Shown here: piece by piece, positions 53,998-63,904 of the stretch
Position numbering within the stretch: the first letter of the stretch is position 1
How the letters are laid out: the number at the start of each line of letters is the position of its first letter
Assembly (NCBI RefSeq): GCF_000384335.2
Contig: NZ_KQ031382.1
Span: 372,001-436,000 of the forward strand
Origin: Hyphomicrobium sp. 99
GTDB taxonomy: Bacteria; Pseudomonadota; Alphaproteobacteria; Rhizobiales; Hyphomicrobiaceae
DNA length: 64,000 bases
Reading direction: 5' to 3'
Notes under the pieces: model-generated
What the model was told of the DNA's origin: nothing
The model's input: the letters and a program-made list of their open reading frames with translations, nothing else
Database searches by the model: none
Program-made: the position numbers and the translations under genes

Positions 53998-54546
53998 ATG
54001 CTTGTTCGCGATAGATCGGAAGGCTACGGGATCGTTTCTCGACTTTTCCATTGGCTCATGGCGATTGCGATTATCGCCATGTTCTTCCTCGGCCTGTGGA
54101 TGGTGGGGCTCGACTACTACAGCCCCTACTATAATTCCGCGCCGGATATTCACCGCAGCGTCGGTATGCTGCTGCTATTTGCGCTGATCGTCCGCTGGAT
54201 TTGGCGTGCAGCCAACGTCAAGCCATCGGACGCGGAGTTGTCGCCGATCGAGAAGAAGGCATCCATCGCCGTCCACTGGGGGTTTTACGTTTTGCTTTTT
54301 GCGCTGATAGCGAGCGGCTATTTGATTTCGACCGCGGGTGGCGAACCAATCAGCGTCTTCGGCTGGTTCAACGTCCCCTCGATCTTCCAAATGCATGGCC
54401 TGGAAAGCCGCGCCGGCTATGTTCACAAAATTCTCGCCTACGCGACGATCGCGCTCGCGGTCGTTCATACGCTTGCCGCTTTGAAGCACCACTACATCGA
54501 CAAGAGCGCAATTCTGCAGCGTATGTGGTCGGGCCCGCCTAACTGA
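53998..54546 (+). CDS. Cytochrome b561 family protein
   Basis: A 182-residue four-helix membrane protein from ATG 53998 (a longer frame begins at GTG 53953). Candidate haem ligands are the conserved His of [12 protein letters not shown] in TM1, IHRSVGM in TM2, VHWGFY in TM3 and VHKILAY or [11 protein letters not shown] in TM4. Such proteins oxidise quinol or pass electrons to periplasmic targets. The following YceI gene is its usual partner, 29 bases downstream. Confidence 0.9.
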   Translation: MLVRDRSEGYGIVSRLFHWLMAIAIIAMFFLGLWMVGLDYYSPYYNSAPDIHRSVGMLLLFALIVRWIWRAANVKPSDAELSPIEKKASIAVHWGFYVLLFALIASGYLISTAGGEPISVFGWFNVPSIFQMHGLESRAGYVHKILAYATIALAVVHTLAALKHHYIDKSAILQRMWSGPPN

Positions 54547-54575
54547 ATTACCCATCGAAAAAAGGAAAGACGTCA

Positions 54576-55157
54576 ATGAAACTTAGAATAGCAGCTCTCG
54601 CCGCATCCACATCGCTTGCGCTGCTGACGACGCTTCCCGCGTCGGCCGCCGACTACGTCATCGACACCAAGAACGCCCATGCTTCGATAACCTTCCGCAT
54701 CAAGCATCTCGGTTTCAGCTGGCTGACCGGACGCTTCGACAAGTTCTCAGGCAACTTTTCCTTCGACGACAAGAACCCTGATGCTTCAAAGGTGAAGGTC
54801 GAAATCGACACCACGAGCGTCGATACCAACCACGCCGAGCGCGACAAGCATCTGCGCGGCGCCGATCTGCTCGACACCGACGGATTCCCGACGGCAACGT
54901 TCGAGAGTACCAGCGTCAAGACCGAGGGAACGGACAAGGCGAAGATCACAGGCAAGCTCACGCTGCACGGCGTTACGAAGGAAATTACGATCGATGCGGA
55001 ACGCGTCGGCGGCGGCAAGGACCCCTGGGGCGGTTATCGCGACGGCTTCGTCGGAACGACGGAATTGACGCTCGCCGATTTCGGGATCAAGCGCGATCTC
55101 GGACCGGCCGCGAAAACGGTAGAGCTGACGCTGAGCATTGAGGGCATTCGCCAGTAG
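54576..55157 (+). CDS. YceI-family periplasmic lipid-binding protein
   Basis: A 193-residue protein with a signal peptide (core [14 protein letters not shown], cleavage near residue 24). The lipocalin-like barrel has the family pattern: [63 protein letters not shown] and FGIKRDLGP. YceI proteins bind isoprenoid chains such as ubiquinone tails. The link with the b561 cytochrome upstream suggests redox work on a quinone-like ligand in the periplasm. AAGGAAAG serves as ribosome binding site. Confidence 0.94.
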   Translation: MKLRIAALAASTSLALLTTLPASAADYVIDTKNAHASITFRIKHLGFSWLTGRFDKFSGNFSFDDKNPDASKVKVEIDTTSVDTNHAERDKHLRGADLLDTDGFPTATFESTSVKTEGTDKAKITGKLTLHGVTKEITIDAERVGGGKDPWGGYRDGFVGTTELTLADFGIKRDLGPAAKTVELTLSIEGIRQ

Positions 55158-55172
55158 CGAACGCTTCAGAAA

Positions 55173-56153
55173 CTACCAACGAAAGACTGCGGCGCCGCCG
55201 GTCAATCCGGCGCCCGCCGCGGTCATCAGAACGGTGTCGCCCGCAGCATACGGCTTAACTTCCGCCGTCAGCGAAAGCGTGAACGGGATCGTTGCCGCCG
55301 AGCTGTTGCCGAAGGTCTCGATTGTCGATCGCAAACGTTCTGGCGCAATATCGAGTTGATGCGCGATCGTATTGATCATCCGCGCGTTGGCTTGATGCGG
55401 GATCAGATGATCGATTTGACCCGTTGAAAGCCCCGCCTTCGCCAACGCCTTCTCCGCACACTCCGTCATCATCGCAACGGCTCCGGCATAGACCGCCCTG
55501 CCGTCGTTCATCACCATCAGCACCTCTTTCGGATCGGCGATCTTCGAAAAGGGCTTGCGGCTGCCGCCGCCGGGTATCGTGATCAGATCGTAATGCTGGC
55601 CTTTTGCCGTGAGATGCGCGCCTCGAATTCCCGCATCGATACGCGCACTTGGTGCAAGCAAGACGGCGCCCGCGGCGTCAGCAAACAGTACGCTGCTCGC
55701 GCGATCCGTTTCGTTGATGCGCCGAGACAGAATGTTCGCCGCGACGACGAGAACCGGCGTTTGCTGCGTTCTGACGAAACTGTCGGCAAGCGTCAGCGCA
55801 TAGATGAAGCCCGCGCATGCGCCCGCCATGTCGATAGCGCCGGCGGCCGTCAATCCGAGACGATGCGCAACGAGCGGCGCGGATGGCGGCAGCAAGTGAT
55901 CCGGTGTCGATGTCGCGAGCAGCAGCAACCCGACATCGTCTCGTGAAAGCCCGGCACGTGCCAAGGCCATATCACCGGCTTTCACCGCGATATCGGAGAG
56001 CGCTTCGCCCTCGGCGGCATACCTCCGCTCGTCGATTCCGGTGCGCCGCTTGATCCAACCGCCTTCGAGACCGAGTCGCGCCTCGATCTCGCTGTTCGGA
56101 ACGATGCGCTTCGGTGCGTAGTGGCCAAGGCCGATGATCTCGACGCCCGTCAT
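55173..56153 (-). CDS. bioZ: 3-oxoacyl-ACP synthase III of biotin synthesis (BioZ)
   Basis: A 326-residue KAS III enzyme. The triad is Cys113 (DMAGACAGF), His253 (IPHQANARM) and Asn283 (FGNSSAA). By position, last in bioBFDA-bioZ with a four-base overlap with bioA, it is BioZ, which in Agrobacterium condenses glutaryl-CoA with malonyl-ACP to start pimeloyl-ACP. Assignment to BioZ and not to a general FabH rests mainly on that context. No BioC or BioH is present in the window, which agrees with this route. Confidence 0.88.
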   Translation of the reverse strand: MTGVEIIGLGHYAPKRIVPNSEIEARLGLEGGWIKRRTGIDERRYAAEGEALSDIAVKAGDMALARAGLSRDDVGLLLLATSTPDHLLPPSAPLVAHRLGLTAAGAIDMAGACAGFIYALTLADSFVRTQQTPVLVVAANILSRRINETDRASSVLFADAAGAVLLAPSARIDAGIRGAHLTAKGQHYDLITIPGGGSRKPFSKIADPKEVLMVMNDGRAVYAGAVAMMTECAEKALAKAGLSTGQIDHLIPHQANARMINTIAHQLDIAPERLRSTIETFGNSSAATIPFTLSLTAEVKPYAAGDTVLMTAAGAGLTGGAAVFRW

Positions 56154-57409
56154 CTCAGCACCTCATCGACGGCTTCGACGATGCTGCGGTAGACGAATTT
56201 TAACTCGTCTTTGGTCGTGCAATAGGGCGGCATGACGTAAACGGTCGATCCAAGAGGGCGAAGAAGCACGCCGCGTTCGAGAAGTAGCGCGCGGAGCTTC
56301 AATGCGATATCGGCCAGATAGCCGGCTTGCGCATGGGCAAGCTCGAAGGCCGTTATCGTGCCAAGCTGACGAAGATTTGAGAAGCGCGCGTCGGATTCGA
56401 GATCATTCAGGCATAGTGCCTGGTTCTGCGTCAGAGCCAAAATCCGCTCGATGACGGGCTCCGTGCGCCAGACCTCGAGATTTGCCGCCGCCGAGGCGCA
56501 GGCAATCGCATTGGCCGTGTACGAGCTTGAGTGAAAAAACGTCCGCGAACGGTCTTTCGAGAGATGCGCATCATAGATGGGCGCAGAACACATCGTCACT
56601 GCGAGAGGGAGAGAGCCTCCTGTAATTCCTTTGGCGATGCAAAGAATGTCCGGCGATATTCCCGCCTGCTCGCATGCAAACACGGTTCCCGTTCTGCCGA
56701 AGCCCGTCATCACTTCATCCGCGATGAAGAGCACGTCGTGCGCTTTGCAGATCCGATGCATCTCCTTCAGCGCATCGGCGTCGTACATCAGCATGCCGCC
56801 CGCACCGAGAATTAGCGGCTCGCAAATGAAGGCCGCGACGTCGCCTTTTCGACAGGCGATCTCGAGCGCATCGAATGTCGGCTGCGCATGGTGCGGCTTG
56901 GGCAGCGGAATCCGGCCGACTTCAAAAAGCAAGGGTTCGTAGGCCGCGTTGAATACGCCGCGCGCCCCGGCCGACATCGTGCCGATGGTGTCGCCGTGAT
57001 AAGCGTCCTCCAACGCGAGGATGCGTGTACGCGGCTTGCCTGTATTTTTCCAATAGCCAAGCGCCATCTTCAGAGCGACTTCGACTGACGTCGAACCGCT
57101 GTCCGAAAAGAACACGTGACGCAAACCGTCGGGCGCAATCTGCAACAGACCTGCCGCGACGGCCTCCGCAGGTTCATGCGTAAAACCGGCGAAGATGACC
57201 TGGTCGAGCAACTCGGCCTGCGCGCGAATGGCTTCGATGATCTTGGGATGCCGATGTCCGTGCGTAATGACCCACCACGACGAGACGCCGTCGAAGATCC
57301 GCTTCCCCTCGGGAGTTTCAAGCCACGCACCTTCCGCCCGTGCGATGCGCGTCATCGAAGGTTCGAGCGCATGTTGCGTGAACGGATGCCAGATCGCGGA
57401 GGACGTCAT
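56150..57409 (-). CDS. bioA: Adenosylmethionine-8-amino-7-oxononanoate transaminase
   Basis: A 419-residue PLP enzyme making 7,8-diaminononanoate. The PLP lysine is Lys260 (CIAKGITGG), Asp231 (FIADEVMTGFGRTG) holds the pyridine nitrogen, and the substrate-pocket motif WHPFTQH and SSWWVITHGH at the N-terminus mark BioA and not another class III transaminase. The start overlaps the bioD stop by four bases. Confidence 0.96.
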   Translation of the reverse strand: MTSSAIWHPFTQHALEPSMTRIARAEGAWLETPEGKRIFDGVSSWWVITHGHRHPKIIEAIRAQAELLDQVIFAGFTHEPAEAVAAGLLQIAPDGLRHVFFSDSGSTSVEVALKMALGYWKNTGKPRTRILALEDAYHGDTIGTMSAGARGVFNAAYEPLLFEVGRIPLPKPHHAQPTFDALEIACRKGDVAAFICEPLILGAGGMLMYDADALKEMHRICKAHDVLFIADEVMTGFGRTGTVFACEQAGISPDILCIAKGITGGSLPLAVTMCSAPIYDAHLSKDRSRTFFHSSSYTANAIACASAAANLEVWRTEPVIERILALTQNQALCLNDLESDARFSNLRQLGTITAFELAHAQAGYLADIALKLRALLLERGVLLRPLGSTVYVMPPYCTTKDELKFVYRSIVEAVDEVLR

Positions 57410-58053
57410 GGCCCGACTGCCCCGATATCGAGAACGTCCGCCACCGAGAAATTCTCGGCGAACGCAGCCTGCAACGTGTCGGCATTGAGATCGCTAAGAC
57501 GCGGCAGCCGTCCGAGCCGCCTCACGGCGCCGAACGACACGATCGTGCGCTCGCTGTCGGCATTTTCATTGCCGATGAAGGCGACGCCAAGGACCGGAAT
57601 CGCGCGACGCTTCAGTGCTTCGATCGAAAGCAGCGAATGATTGATCGTGCCGAGCTCCGTCGAAGCGCAAAGAATGACAGGCAGCCTCCACTGCGCCAGC
57701 AGATCGATCTGCAACAGTCTGCGCGTCAGCGGCACCATGAGGCCCCCCGCTGTTTCTATGACGAGCGGCGTCGGCAAACCGAACGGAGAAAGCTTCTTCG
57801 AGTCGATTTCGATGCCGTCGATCTCGGCGGCAAAATGCGGAGAAGCCGGCGTGTTCAACCGGTACCGCTCGGGAAGAATCCGGGATTCGGCGACGCTGGT
57901 CAGCCGGTTGACGGTCTGGGAATCCGTTTCACCCGCCAAGCCCGCCTGCACCGGCTTCCAGTAATAACCGTCGAGTGCGTTTGTGAGCGCCGCGGAAAAA
58001 ACGGTTTTGCCGATATCCGTTCCGGTTGCCGCGACGACGATGCGAATGGTCAT
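57406..58053 (-). CDS. bioD: Dethiobiotin synthase
   Basis: A 215-residue P-loop carboxylase forming dethiobiotin from diaminononanoate, CO2 and ATP. The modified Walker A is GTDIGKT (11-17) and the ETAGG motif is present (VIETAGGLMVPL). PVILCASTELGTINHSLL is the second conserved region. It overlaps both bioF and bioA by four bases. Confidence 0.94.
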   Translation of the reverse strand: MTIRIVVAATGTDIGKTVFSAALTNALDGYYWKPVQAGLAGETDSQTVNRLTSVAESRILPERYRLNTPASPHFAAEIDGIEIDSKKLSPFGLPTPLVIETAGGLMVPLTRRLLQIDLLAQWRLPVILCASTELGTINHSLLSIEALKRRAIPVLGVAFIGNENADSERTIVSFGAVRRLGRLPRLSDLNADTLQAAFAENFSVADVLDIGAVGP

Positions 58054-59183
58054 GCCGCGTTCTCCGCTTGCGCCGCGGCGATGTCGTCGACAAGACGCGT
58101 GATTTGAGTTTCATCGACGTTGAGCGTTATCGTCAGCCGTAGCCGGGACGTTCCCTCAGGCACAGTCGGCGGACGGATCGCGCGGATGTCGTAGCCGCGA
58201 CTCTGCATCGACTTCGCGAGCGCGACCGCCGGAACATCGCCGCCGACGACCAGCGGGAGAATCTGGGAGCCGGACGGAACGAAGCGCGTCTTCGCCTTGA
58301 GTTCGCGCTCTGCATGCGCGACGAGATTCATGAGACGCTCGCGCCGCTCGGGCTGTGTCCGGCAAATCTCGATTGCCGCACGCACGGTCGCCGCAATCAA
58401 AGGCGACGGAGCCGTGGCGTAAATGAATGGCCTTCCGCGATTGACGAGAAAATCTCTGATGACGCGTGGGCCAATCACCAACGCGCCCATGACGCCGAGT
58501 GCCTTGCCACAAGTATGCAAGCTGATGACGTTATCGCTGCCTTCGAGATCCGCTGCGAGTCCCCGCCCACTCGGTCCGAAAACGCCGGTCGCGTGGGCTT
58601 CGTCGATGATGAGCATCGCATCGTGACGCTGCGCGATGTCAGCGAGATCGCGGATCGGCGCCCGGTCGCCGTCCATGCTGTAAAGGCTTTCGATGACAAT
58701 CCACGGCTGCCCCGTTCCGCCGTCTCGCCGCCAGCTTGCGATTGTCTCCTCGAACGCCTGTGCATCGTTATGGCGAACCGAGATTGCGTTCGCCTTCGAT
58801 AGGCGCATTCCGTCGTGCGCGCTCGCGTGAATGTATTCATCATAGACGATGAGATCGCCGCGTGATGGCAACGTCGAGAGCAGCGCTGAATTGGCGATGA
58901 ACCCGCCGCCGAAGAATAGCGCTGTCTCGCCCCCGAAAAAGCGCGCCGCTTCCTGCTCGAGCGCCTCGTGTTCATGGTGATTGCCGCGCAGCAGGCGCGA
59001 TCCCCCCGCACCAACCGGCACGCCGCGAGCAATCGCCTGCTCGACCGCCTGCGTGAGCTCGCGTGATTGCGCGAGCCCGAGATAATCGTTGGAGGTGAAA
59101 TCGATGCCGTGCGCCGTTTCGAGCGTTCTCAAACGCCCGCGACGCAGGAGCGCGTCGAGCGCACGCTCATGATTGGCAGGCAT
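58050..59183 (-). CDS. bioF: 8-amino-7-oxononanoate synthase
   Basis: A 377-residue PLP enzyme condensing pimeloyl-ACP (or CoA) with alanine. The PLP lysine is Lys227 (LHTCGKALG), with Asp194 and His197 (IIDEAHATG), and [16 protein letters not shown] (61-76) is the glycine-loop family motif. It overlaps bioB by 17 bases and bioD by four, so translation of the operon is tightly linked. Confidence 0.95.
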   Translation of the reverse strand: MPANHERALDALLRRGRLRTLETAHGIDFTSNDYLGLAQSRELTQAVEQAIARGVPVGAGGSRLLRGNHHEHEALEQEAARFFGGETALFFGGGFIANSALLSTLPSRGDLIVYDEYIHASAHDGMRLSKANAISVRHNDAQAFEETIASWRRDGGTGQPWIVIESLYSMDGDRAPIRDLADIAQRHDAMLIIDEAHATGVFGPSGRGLAADLEGSDNVISLHTCGKALGVMGALVIGPRVIRDFLVNRGRPFIYATAPSPLIAATVRAAIEICRTQPERRERLMNLVAHAERELKAKTRFVPSGSQILPLVVGGDVPAVALAKSMQSRGYDIRAIRPPTVPEGTSRLRLTITLNVDETQITRLVDDIAAAQAENAA

Positions 59184-60243
59184 CCCGTTGAACCGCAGTG
59201 GACGCTAGCTCCGTCTCGTGCTCGTGAGGATGAGCGACCTCGATTTCGAGCGCCGAAAGACCGAGCTTTGCAAAAAGCTTGCTGTCCGTGTCTTCACCCG
59301 GATTTTCCGCAGTCAGCAGCGTCTCGCCGACGAATACCGAATTGGCACCGGCAAAGAAGCAGAGCGCCTGCATCTCGTCGCTCATCTCCGTGCGGCCAGC
59401 CGAGAGGCGCACGAATGACTTCGGCATCATGATGCGGGCAACCGCGATCGTGCGCACGAAATCGATGGGGTCGATCCGCTCGGTATTTTCGAGCGGTGTT
59501 CCCGGAATGGCGATCAGCATATTGATCGGAACGCTTTCGGGATGCTCTTCGAGATTGGCGAGCGTCACAAGCATGTCGACGCGGTCCTGGCGCTCTTCGC
59601 CCATGCCGATGATGCCGCCCGAGCAAACTTTCATGCCAGCGTCGCGAACCCGCGCCAGCGTTTCCAGCCGGTCGGCGTATGTCCGCGTGGTGATGATCTT
59701 GTCGTAGTAGGCTTCCGACGTATCGACGTTGTGATTGTAGTAGTCGAGGCCGGCATCGCGCAGCTTGACGATATCGTCGTCCGAAAGCATGCCGAGCGTC
59801 ATGCACGTTTCCATGCCGAGCGACTTCACGCCTTCGACCATGGCGACCACGACGTCCATGTCTCGCGCCTTGGGGCTGCGCCACGCAGCGCCCATGCAAT
59901 ACCGAGTCGCACCGGCGGCCTTGGCTTTCTTGGCTTCCGAGATGACGCGCTCGACTTCCATCAGCTTGGAGGCCTTGAGGCCGGTCTTGTGATGGGCGGA
60001 CTGGCTGCAATAGCCGCAATCTTCCGCGCAGCCGCCCGTCTTGATCGACAGGAGGCGGCTCATCTGAACTTTGTTCGGGTCGAAAGACGTCCGGTGCACG
60101 CTTTGGGCGCGGAAAAGCAAATCCATGAGCGGAAGCTCATAGAGCGCCAGCGCTTCGGCGCTCGTCCAGTCATGGCGGATTGCAGGCCCCCCGCGGCTGG
60201 CGGCAAGAGCAGAGGCATCGAGACGGCTAACGGTTGATGTCAT
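59167..60243 (-). CDS. bioB: Biotin synthase
   Basis: A 358-residue radical-SAM enzyme inserting sulfur into dethiobiotin. The [4Fe-4S] cluster cysteines are Cys72, Cys76 and Cys79 ([15 protein letters not shown]). The [2Fe-2S] site is expected from [10 protein letters not shown] and the later YNHNVDTS and SGGIIGMGE segments. It is the first gene of the biotin operon. I looked for the BioR box (TTATCTATAA) upstream and did not see it. Confidence 0.97.
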   Translation of the reverse strand: MTSTVSRLDASALAASRGGPAIRHDWTSAEALALYELPLMDLLFRAQSVHRTSFDPNKVQMSRLLSIKTGGCAEDCGYCSQSAHHKTGLKASKLMEVERVISEAKKAKAAGATRYCMGAAWRSPKARDMDVVVAMVEGVKSLGMETCMTLGMLSDDDIVKLRDAGLDYYNHNVDTSEAYYDKIITTRTYADRLETLARVRDAGMKVCSGGIIGMGEERQDRVDMLVTLANLEEHPESVPINMLIAIPGTPLENTERIDPIDFVRTIAVARIMMPKSFVRLSAGRTEMSDEMQALCFFAGANSVFVGETLLTAENPGEDTDSKLFAKLGLSALEIEVAHPHEHETELASTAVQRDACQS

Positions 60244-60381
60244 TCGGGTGCGATCTCCACGGGGACGGACTGAGCCCCCGATCCGGAGATGATGTTTGCA
60301 CCGCTTCCGCCCCGGCTAGCAACCGCCAAAATGCCTCTCTGAACGGGCGAGGCAGTTCAAAAAGGACGGGGGAGAGCGCTT

Positions 60382-60822
60382 TTAGTTAAGATCTTCAGGG
60401 AGCGCGGGCAGGATACCGAACGGCACGCCCTCGTCGATGAGTTCCCGCGCCTCTTCGAGCGTCGAGCTTCCGCGAATGTGCCGCTCTTCGATTTCGCCAA
60501 AATGCATCTTTCGCGCTTCTTCCGCAAAACGCGTTCCGACATCCTCCGAGCTCTCGAAGATCGTCTTCTTGATGGCGCGCAGCGCTTCAAGCGCGGCCTT
60601 GGCGTCTCCGCTTTGCATCGCGATGGCATTATCAGGCCGCGGCGGCGCCACTGTTGCCCTGGTCACGATCGAGGGCGCCATCGGCACCTTGGAAATATCG
60701 ATCGAACCGCACAGCGGACATTCGATCGCGCCTGCAAGAACTTGCGCGTCGTAATCGGCGCTGGCGCGAAACCAGCTTTCGAACTCATGTCCGGACGGAC
60801 ATCCCAGGCGATATTTAATCAC
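60382..60822 (-). CDS. DUF1178 family protein
   Basis: A 146-residue protein of unknown function. The N-terminus MIKYRLGCPSGHEFESWF and the rubredoxin-like pair in IECPLCGS (Cys8, Cys35, Cys38) suggest a zinc ribbon. The rest is helical with EEARKMHFGEIEERHIRG. It overlaps the nitrilase gene by four bases, an arrangement conserved in alphaproteobacteria. Confidence 0.92.
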   Translation of the reverse strand: MIKYRLGCPSGHEFESWFRASADYDAQVLAGAIECPLCGSIDISKVPMAPSIVTRATVAPPRPDNAIAMQSGDAKAALEALRAIKKTIFESSEDVGTRFAEEARKMHFGEIEERHIRGSSTLEEARELIDEGVPFGILPALPEDLN

Positions 60823-61694
60823 GTTCCTTGCACCAGCGAAGGTGCCTTCGCGTTGGCGACCACGATATCGAAATCGCGGTCGTGCGTTAGTGACGGAATT
60901 CTCCGCCGCACTTGGTCGACGTAGGTCGAGTCGATATCGGCGACAACGACGCTGGGATCAACCCCCGCTTCCGCCAAAACTTCGCCCCACGGTGAAATGA
61001 TGAGGCTGTGCCCGAACGTCTCCCGCCCGTTCTCGTGCCGTCCGCCCTGTCCAGCGGCGAGAATGAAAGTACCGGTCTCGATGGCGCGCGCTTTGAGAAG
61101 GGTGTGCCAGTGTGCTTCGCCCGTCGTGCGCGTGAAGGCTGCGGGCGCGGCGATGAACTTGGCTCCGGCCTTCGCCAGCGCCCGGTGCAGAGCCGGAAAG
61201 CGCAGATCGTAGCAAATGGTAAGCCCGAGCCGGCCCCACGGAAGCTCGGTGAGAATGGCGCTCGGGCCAGCTTGATAGTTCACGCTCTCGCTGTAGGACT
61301 CGCCGCCGCCAAGATCGACATCGAACATATGGATCTTGTCGTAGCGGGCCGCGATCGTCCCATCCGGTGCGATGACGTAGGTACGATTGGCAAGTTTCCG
61401 CTCGCCGACCTTTACGGCCATCGAGCCGATGTGAAGCCAGAGCTTGCGCGCGCGAGCAGCATCGGTGAACGCTCGAAGCGCGGCGTTGCCGTCCTCAGGC
61501 TTCGTCTCGCTCATGAGACGGTCCTGATCGAGTTCCATCAGGGTCGTGCATTCCGGCGTTTGCACGTAGCCCGCTCCGCGATCGGCCGCTTCGTTGATGA
61601 GCGACACGGCGTCGGCGACGTTGCGCTCGACGCTGCGCCCGGCTCGCATTTGGACGAGGGCGGCGCGGAATGCTGTTTTGGATCGCGAGGACAT
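60819..61694 (-). CDS. Carbon-nitrogen hydrolase (Nit/deaminated-glutathione amidase type)
   Basis: A 291-residue member of the nitrilase superfamily. The catalytic triad is Glu48 (YVQTPECTTL), Lys120 (ARYDKIHMFDVD) and Cys161 (LTICYDLRFP). The Nit1/NitFhit-type IHMFDVD segment points to the branch that repairs deaminated glutathione; gshB and a glutaredoxin in the same window fit that. It starts three bases after the grxC stop. Confidence 0.92.
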   Translation of the reverse strand: MSSRSKTAFRAALVQMRAGRSVERNVADAVSLINEAADRGAGYVQTPECTTLMELDQDRLMSETKPEDGNAALRAFTDAARARKLWLHIGSMAVKVGERKLANRTYVIAPDGTIAARYDKIHMFDVDLGGGESYSESVNYQAGPSAILTELPWGRLGLTICYDLRFPALHRALAKAGAKFIAAPAAFTRTTGEAHWHTLLKARAIETGTFILAAGQGGRHENGRETFGHSLIISPWGEVLAEAGVDPSVVVADIDSTYVDQVRRRIPSLTHDRDFDIVVANAKAPSLVQGT

Positions 61695-61696
61695 AA

Positions 61697-61957
61697 TCAG
61701 GATGCTGTCAAAAGCGTATCGAGGCGGCCGTTGCGTTCGAGGTCCAAAAGGTCGTCGCAGCCGCCTACGTGAACGTCCCCGATCCAGATTTGCGGAACCG
61801 TTCTTCGGCCGCCGGCCCGCGAGATCAGGTCAGCACGCAAATCATTGCGACCGGTGAGGTCGATTTCCTCGAAGGCGGCGCCTTTGCGCCGCAATAGGTC
61901 TTTGGCCATGTGGCAGTAGCAGCAATTGCCAGCAGTATAGACCGTCACCTTCTGCAT
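61697..61957 (-). CDS. grxC: Glutaredoxin 3
   Basis: An 86-residue thioltransferase. The active-site disulfide is Cys12-Cys15 (GNCCYCHMAKDLL), with an extra Cys13 in place of the usual Pro of CPYC. TVPQIWIGDVHVGGCDDL holds the cis-Pro and the glutathione-binding GG. It is the first gene of the grxC-nit-DUF1178 group. Confidence 0.94.
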   Translation of the reverse strand: MQKVTVYTAGNCCYCHMAKDLLRRKGAAFEEIDLTGRNDLRADLISRAGGRRTVPQIWIGDVHVGGCDDLLDLERNGRLDTLLTAS

Positions 61958-62083
61958 TTCGCGGCGCCTCTCAACACGCCATTCAAATAGTTCGAATCAA
62001 AACTAAACCGTTCCCGAGGTCATGCAACCTTGCTTCGTGGATTTGCGCCGCTGTGCCGCGCCTTTGCCACGCCCTTTGCAGTT

Positions 62084-62896
62084 TCAAGAATAACGTTCTG
62101 AAACAATCGCAAGAGCGAGCACGTCGACTTTGCGAGCGCCGGCCCGTTTCAAAGCCCGGGCTGCGGCTGATGCCGTTGCACCACTCGTGATGACATCATC
62201 GACCAAAACTATGGCTTTTCCAGCGATATTCTGCAATTCGACCTGAGGAACACGGAAGACGCCCGATACGTTTCGCATCCGCTGCGCGCGGGTCAGACCG
62301 ATTTGATGAGGCGTTGAACGGGACCGCACGAGCGCGAACGGATTGATCGGCTTTCCCGATCGCCGCCCGGCTTCCGCCGCCAGAATTTGCGCTTGGTTAA
62401 ATCTACGTGCCAGCAGCCGCCACCGCGCCAGAGGCACCGGCACGAGAAGGTCGGCGTCCGCCAGGATCTCCCGCCCGGCCTCCGCGAGCCATCGCCCGAA
62501 CAAGCGCCGCGCGTTGTGGCTATCGTGAAATTTGAACCCGTGAATGAGGACCCGCATCAGCCCATCGAAGTTGGCGACGGCCCGGGCCCGATCATAATCC
62601 GGCGGATTAGCGATCGCGGCCGCGGAGAGCGTTGGCGCGCCCGTATCGACGGCGAGCGGCAATCCTAGCCGGTCGCAGAGCGGGGGCCGGACGAAATTGA
62701 TCTGCTGCCAGCATGAGGGGCAGAGCGCGTCATGATCCATGATCCGGACGCGGCAGCCCAGGCAGACGGGAGGTAGCAGCATGTCGAGGGCTGCGCGTCG
62801 AAGCCGGGTGAATGGCCGAATACGCGAGAGGACACCGGAGCCGCTGCTCAGGCTATCGTCCGCGTCGGCTTCTGCAACCATATCTCCGTTCGACAT
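62084..62896 (-). CDS. comF: ComF-family phosphoribosyltransferase-like protein
   Basis: A 270-residue protein. Four cysteines (Cys45, Cys48, Cys59, Cys62, in VCLGCRV and CPSCW) form an N-terminal zinc ribbon. The C-terminal half has the PRPP-binding motif AIVLVDDVITSGATA. ComF aids DNA uptake or post-uptake DNA processing in naturally transformable bacteria and binds ATP and Pri-type primosome proteins; its role in alphaproteobacteria is unproven. The N-terminal 30 residues are variable, so the start could be further in. Confidence 0.92.
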   Translation of the reverse strand: MSNGDMVAEADADDSLSSGSGVLSRIRPFTRLRRAALDMLLPPVCLGCRVRIMDHDALCPSCWQQINFVRPPLCDRLGLPLAVDTGAPTLSAAAIANPPDYDRARAVANFDGLMRVLIHGFKFHDSHNARRLFGRWLAEAGREILADADLLVPVPLARWRLLARRFNQAQILAAEAGRRSGKPINPFALVRSRSTPHQIGLTRAQRMRNVSGVFRVPQVELQNIAGKAIVLVDDVITSGATASAAARALKRAGARKVDVLALAIVSERYS

Positions 62897-62995
62897 TGCG
62901 CAACCCTAGCGCAACGCGCTAACGCCAGCGAGAGCTTCGATGCGGACCCGGGCGGCGTTCTACTGGCCAGGGTCTCTCTACTGGAAAGACAGCAG

Positions 62996-63904
62996 ATGCC
63001 CGGCGCACCGCGGATTTTCGACCGCAAATTTATTAGAACCCGCCGTGACCGCGTCGCTAATGCAACCGGCGGTGAAAACCTTCCGGACTTCCTGCTGGAG
63101 CGGGTCGCCGAAGATTTCGCGGACCGGCTTTCCCTCGTGCGCCGGAATTTTCCGCTTGGGCTTAGCCTCGGCGCCTATCACGGGCTCGTGGCTGAGCGGC
63201 TGCGGCAGCTTCCCTCGATCGGAACCATCATCGACGTCGAACCATCCCTCGCGAGCCTCGCGCGGGCACCGGGCCTCAAAGTTGTCGCCGATGACGAGGC
63301 GCTGCCGTTCGCGGCGGCCAGCCTCGATCTCGTCGTGTCCGGTCTCTCGCTGCACCTCGTCAACGACCTGCCGGGTGCGCTCATCCAGATCAATCGCGCC
63401 TTGAAGCCCGACGGCCTTTTTCTCGGCGCCCTGCTCGGCGGCGAGACCCTGAAGGAATTGAGGGAAGCCTGGATCCTTGCGGAGGATGAGGTCCTAGGCG
63501 GCGCCTCCCCGCGAGTTGCGCCGTTTGCCGATGTGCGCGAACTCGGCGGACTTCTCCAGCGCGCAGGGTTTGCCCTGCCGGTCGCCGACAACGACGTGAT
63601 CGAGGTAACCTACGCGTCGCCGCTGGCGCTAATGCAGGAAATAAAGGCCATGGCGGCGAGCAATCCGCTGACCGAACGCCGCCGAACACCGGTGACGCGC
63701 AGCCTCCTGCTCCGGGCGGCGCAAATCTATCAGGAGCGCTTCGGTCTTCCCGGCGGCCGCATTCCGGCGACGTTCGAAATCGTCACGCTGACAGGCTGGG
63801 TACCCCACGAAAGCCAGCAGAAGCCGCTGCGGCCTGGATCGGCCGAAGTCAGCCTCAAAGATGTACTGAAGCCTCGCTCAACAGATCCCTCAGCCAAGGA
63901 ATGA
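62996..63904 (+). CDS. NDUFAF5-like SAM-dependent methyltransferase
   Basis: A 302-residue class I methyltransferase-fold protein related to human NDUFAF5 and to BioC. IFDRKFIRTRRDR is the family-typical start. The SAM pocket region includes IIDVEPSLASL, DDEALPFAAASLDLVVS and INRALKPDGLFLGALLGG, the last being typical of NDUFAF5. NDUFAF5 hydroxylates an arginine of complex I; bacterial relatives are unstudied. Note that the first glycine motif is degenerate (no GxGxG), so SAM binding is not assured. It converges on mutT, overlapping it by about 50 bases. Confidence 0.87.
   Translation: MPGAPRIFDRKFIRTRRDRVANATGGENLPDFLLERVAEDFADRLSLVRRNFPLGLSLGAYHGLVAERLRQLPSIGTIIDVEPSLASLARAPGLKVVADDEALPFAAASLDLVVSGLSLHLVNDLPGALIQINRALKPDGLFLGALLGGETLKELREAWILAEDEVLGGASPRVAPFADVRELGGLLQRAGFALPVADNDVIEVTYASPLALMQEIKAMAASNPLTERRRTPVTRSLLLRAAQIYQERFGLPGGRIPATFEIVTLTGWVPHESQQKPLRPGSAEVSLKDVLKPRSTDPSAKE

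Noticed and set aside
60244..60381. A BioR binding site upstream of bioB
   Set aside because: No TTATCTATAA-like sequence was found by eye.
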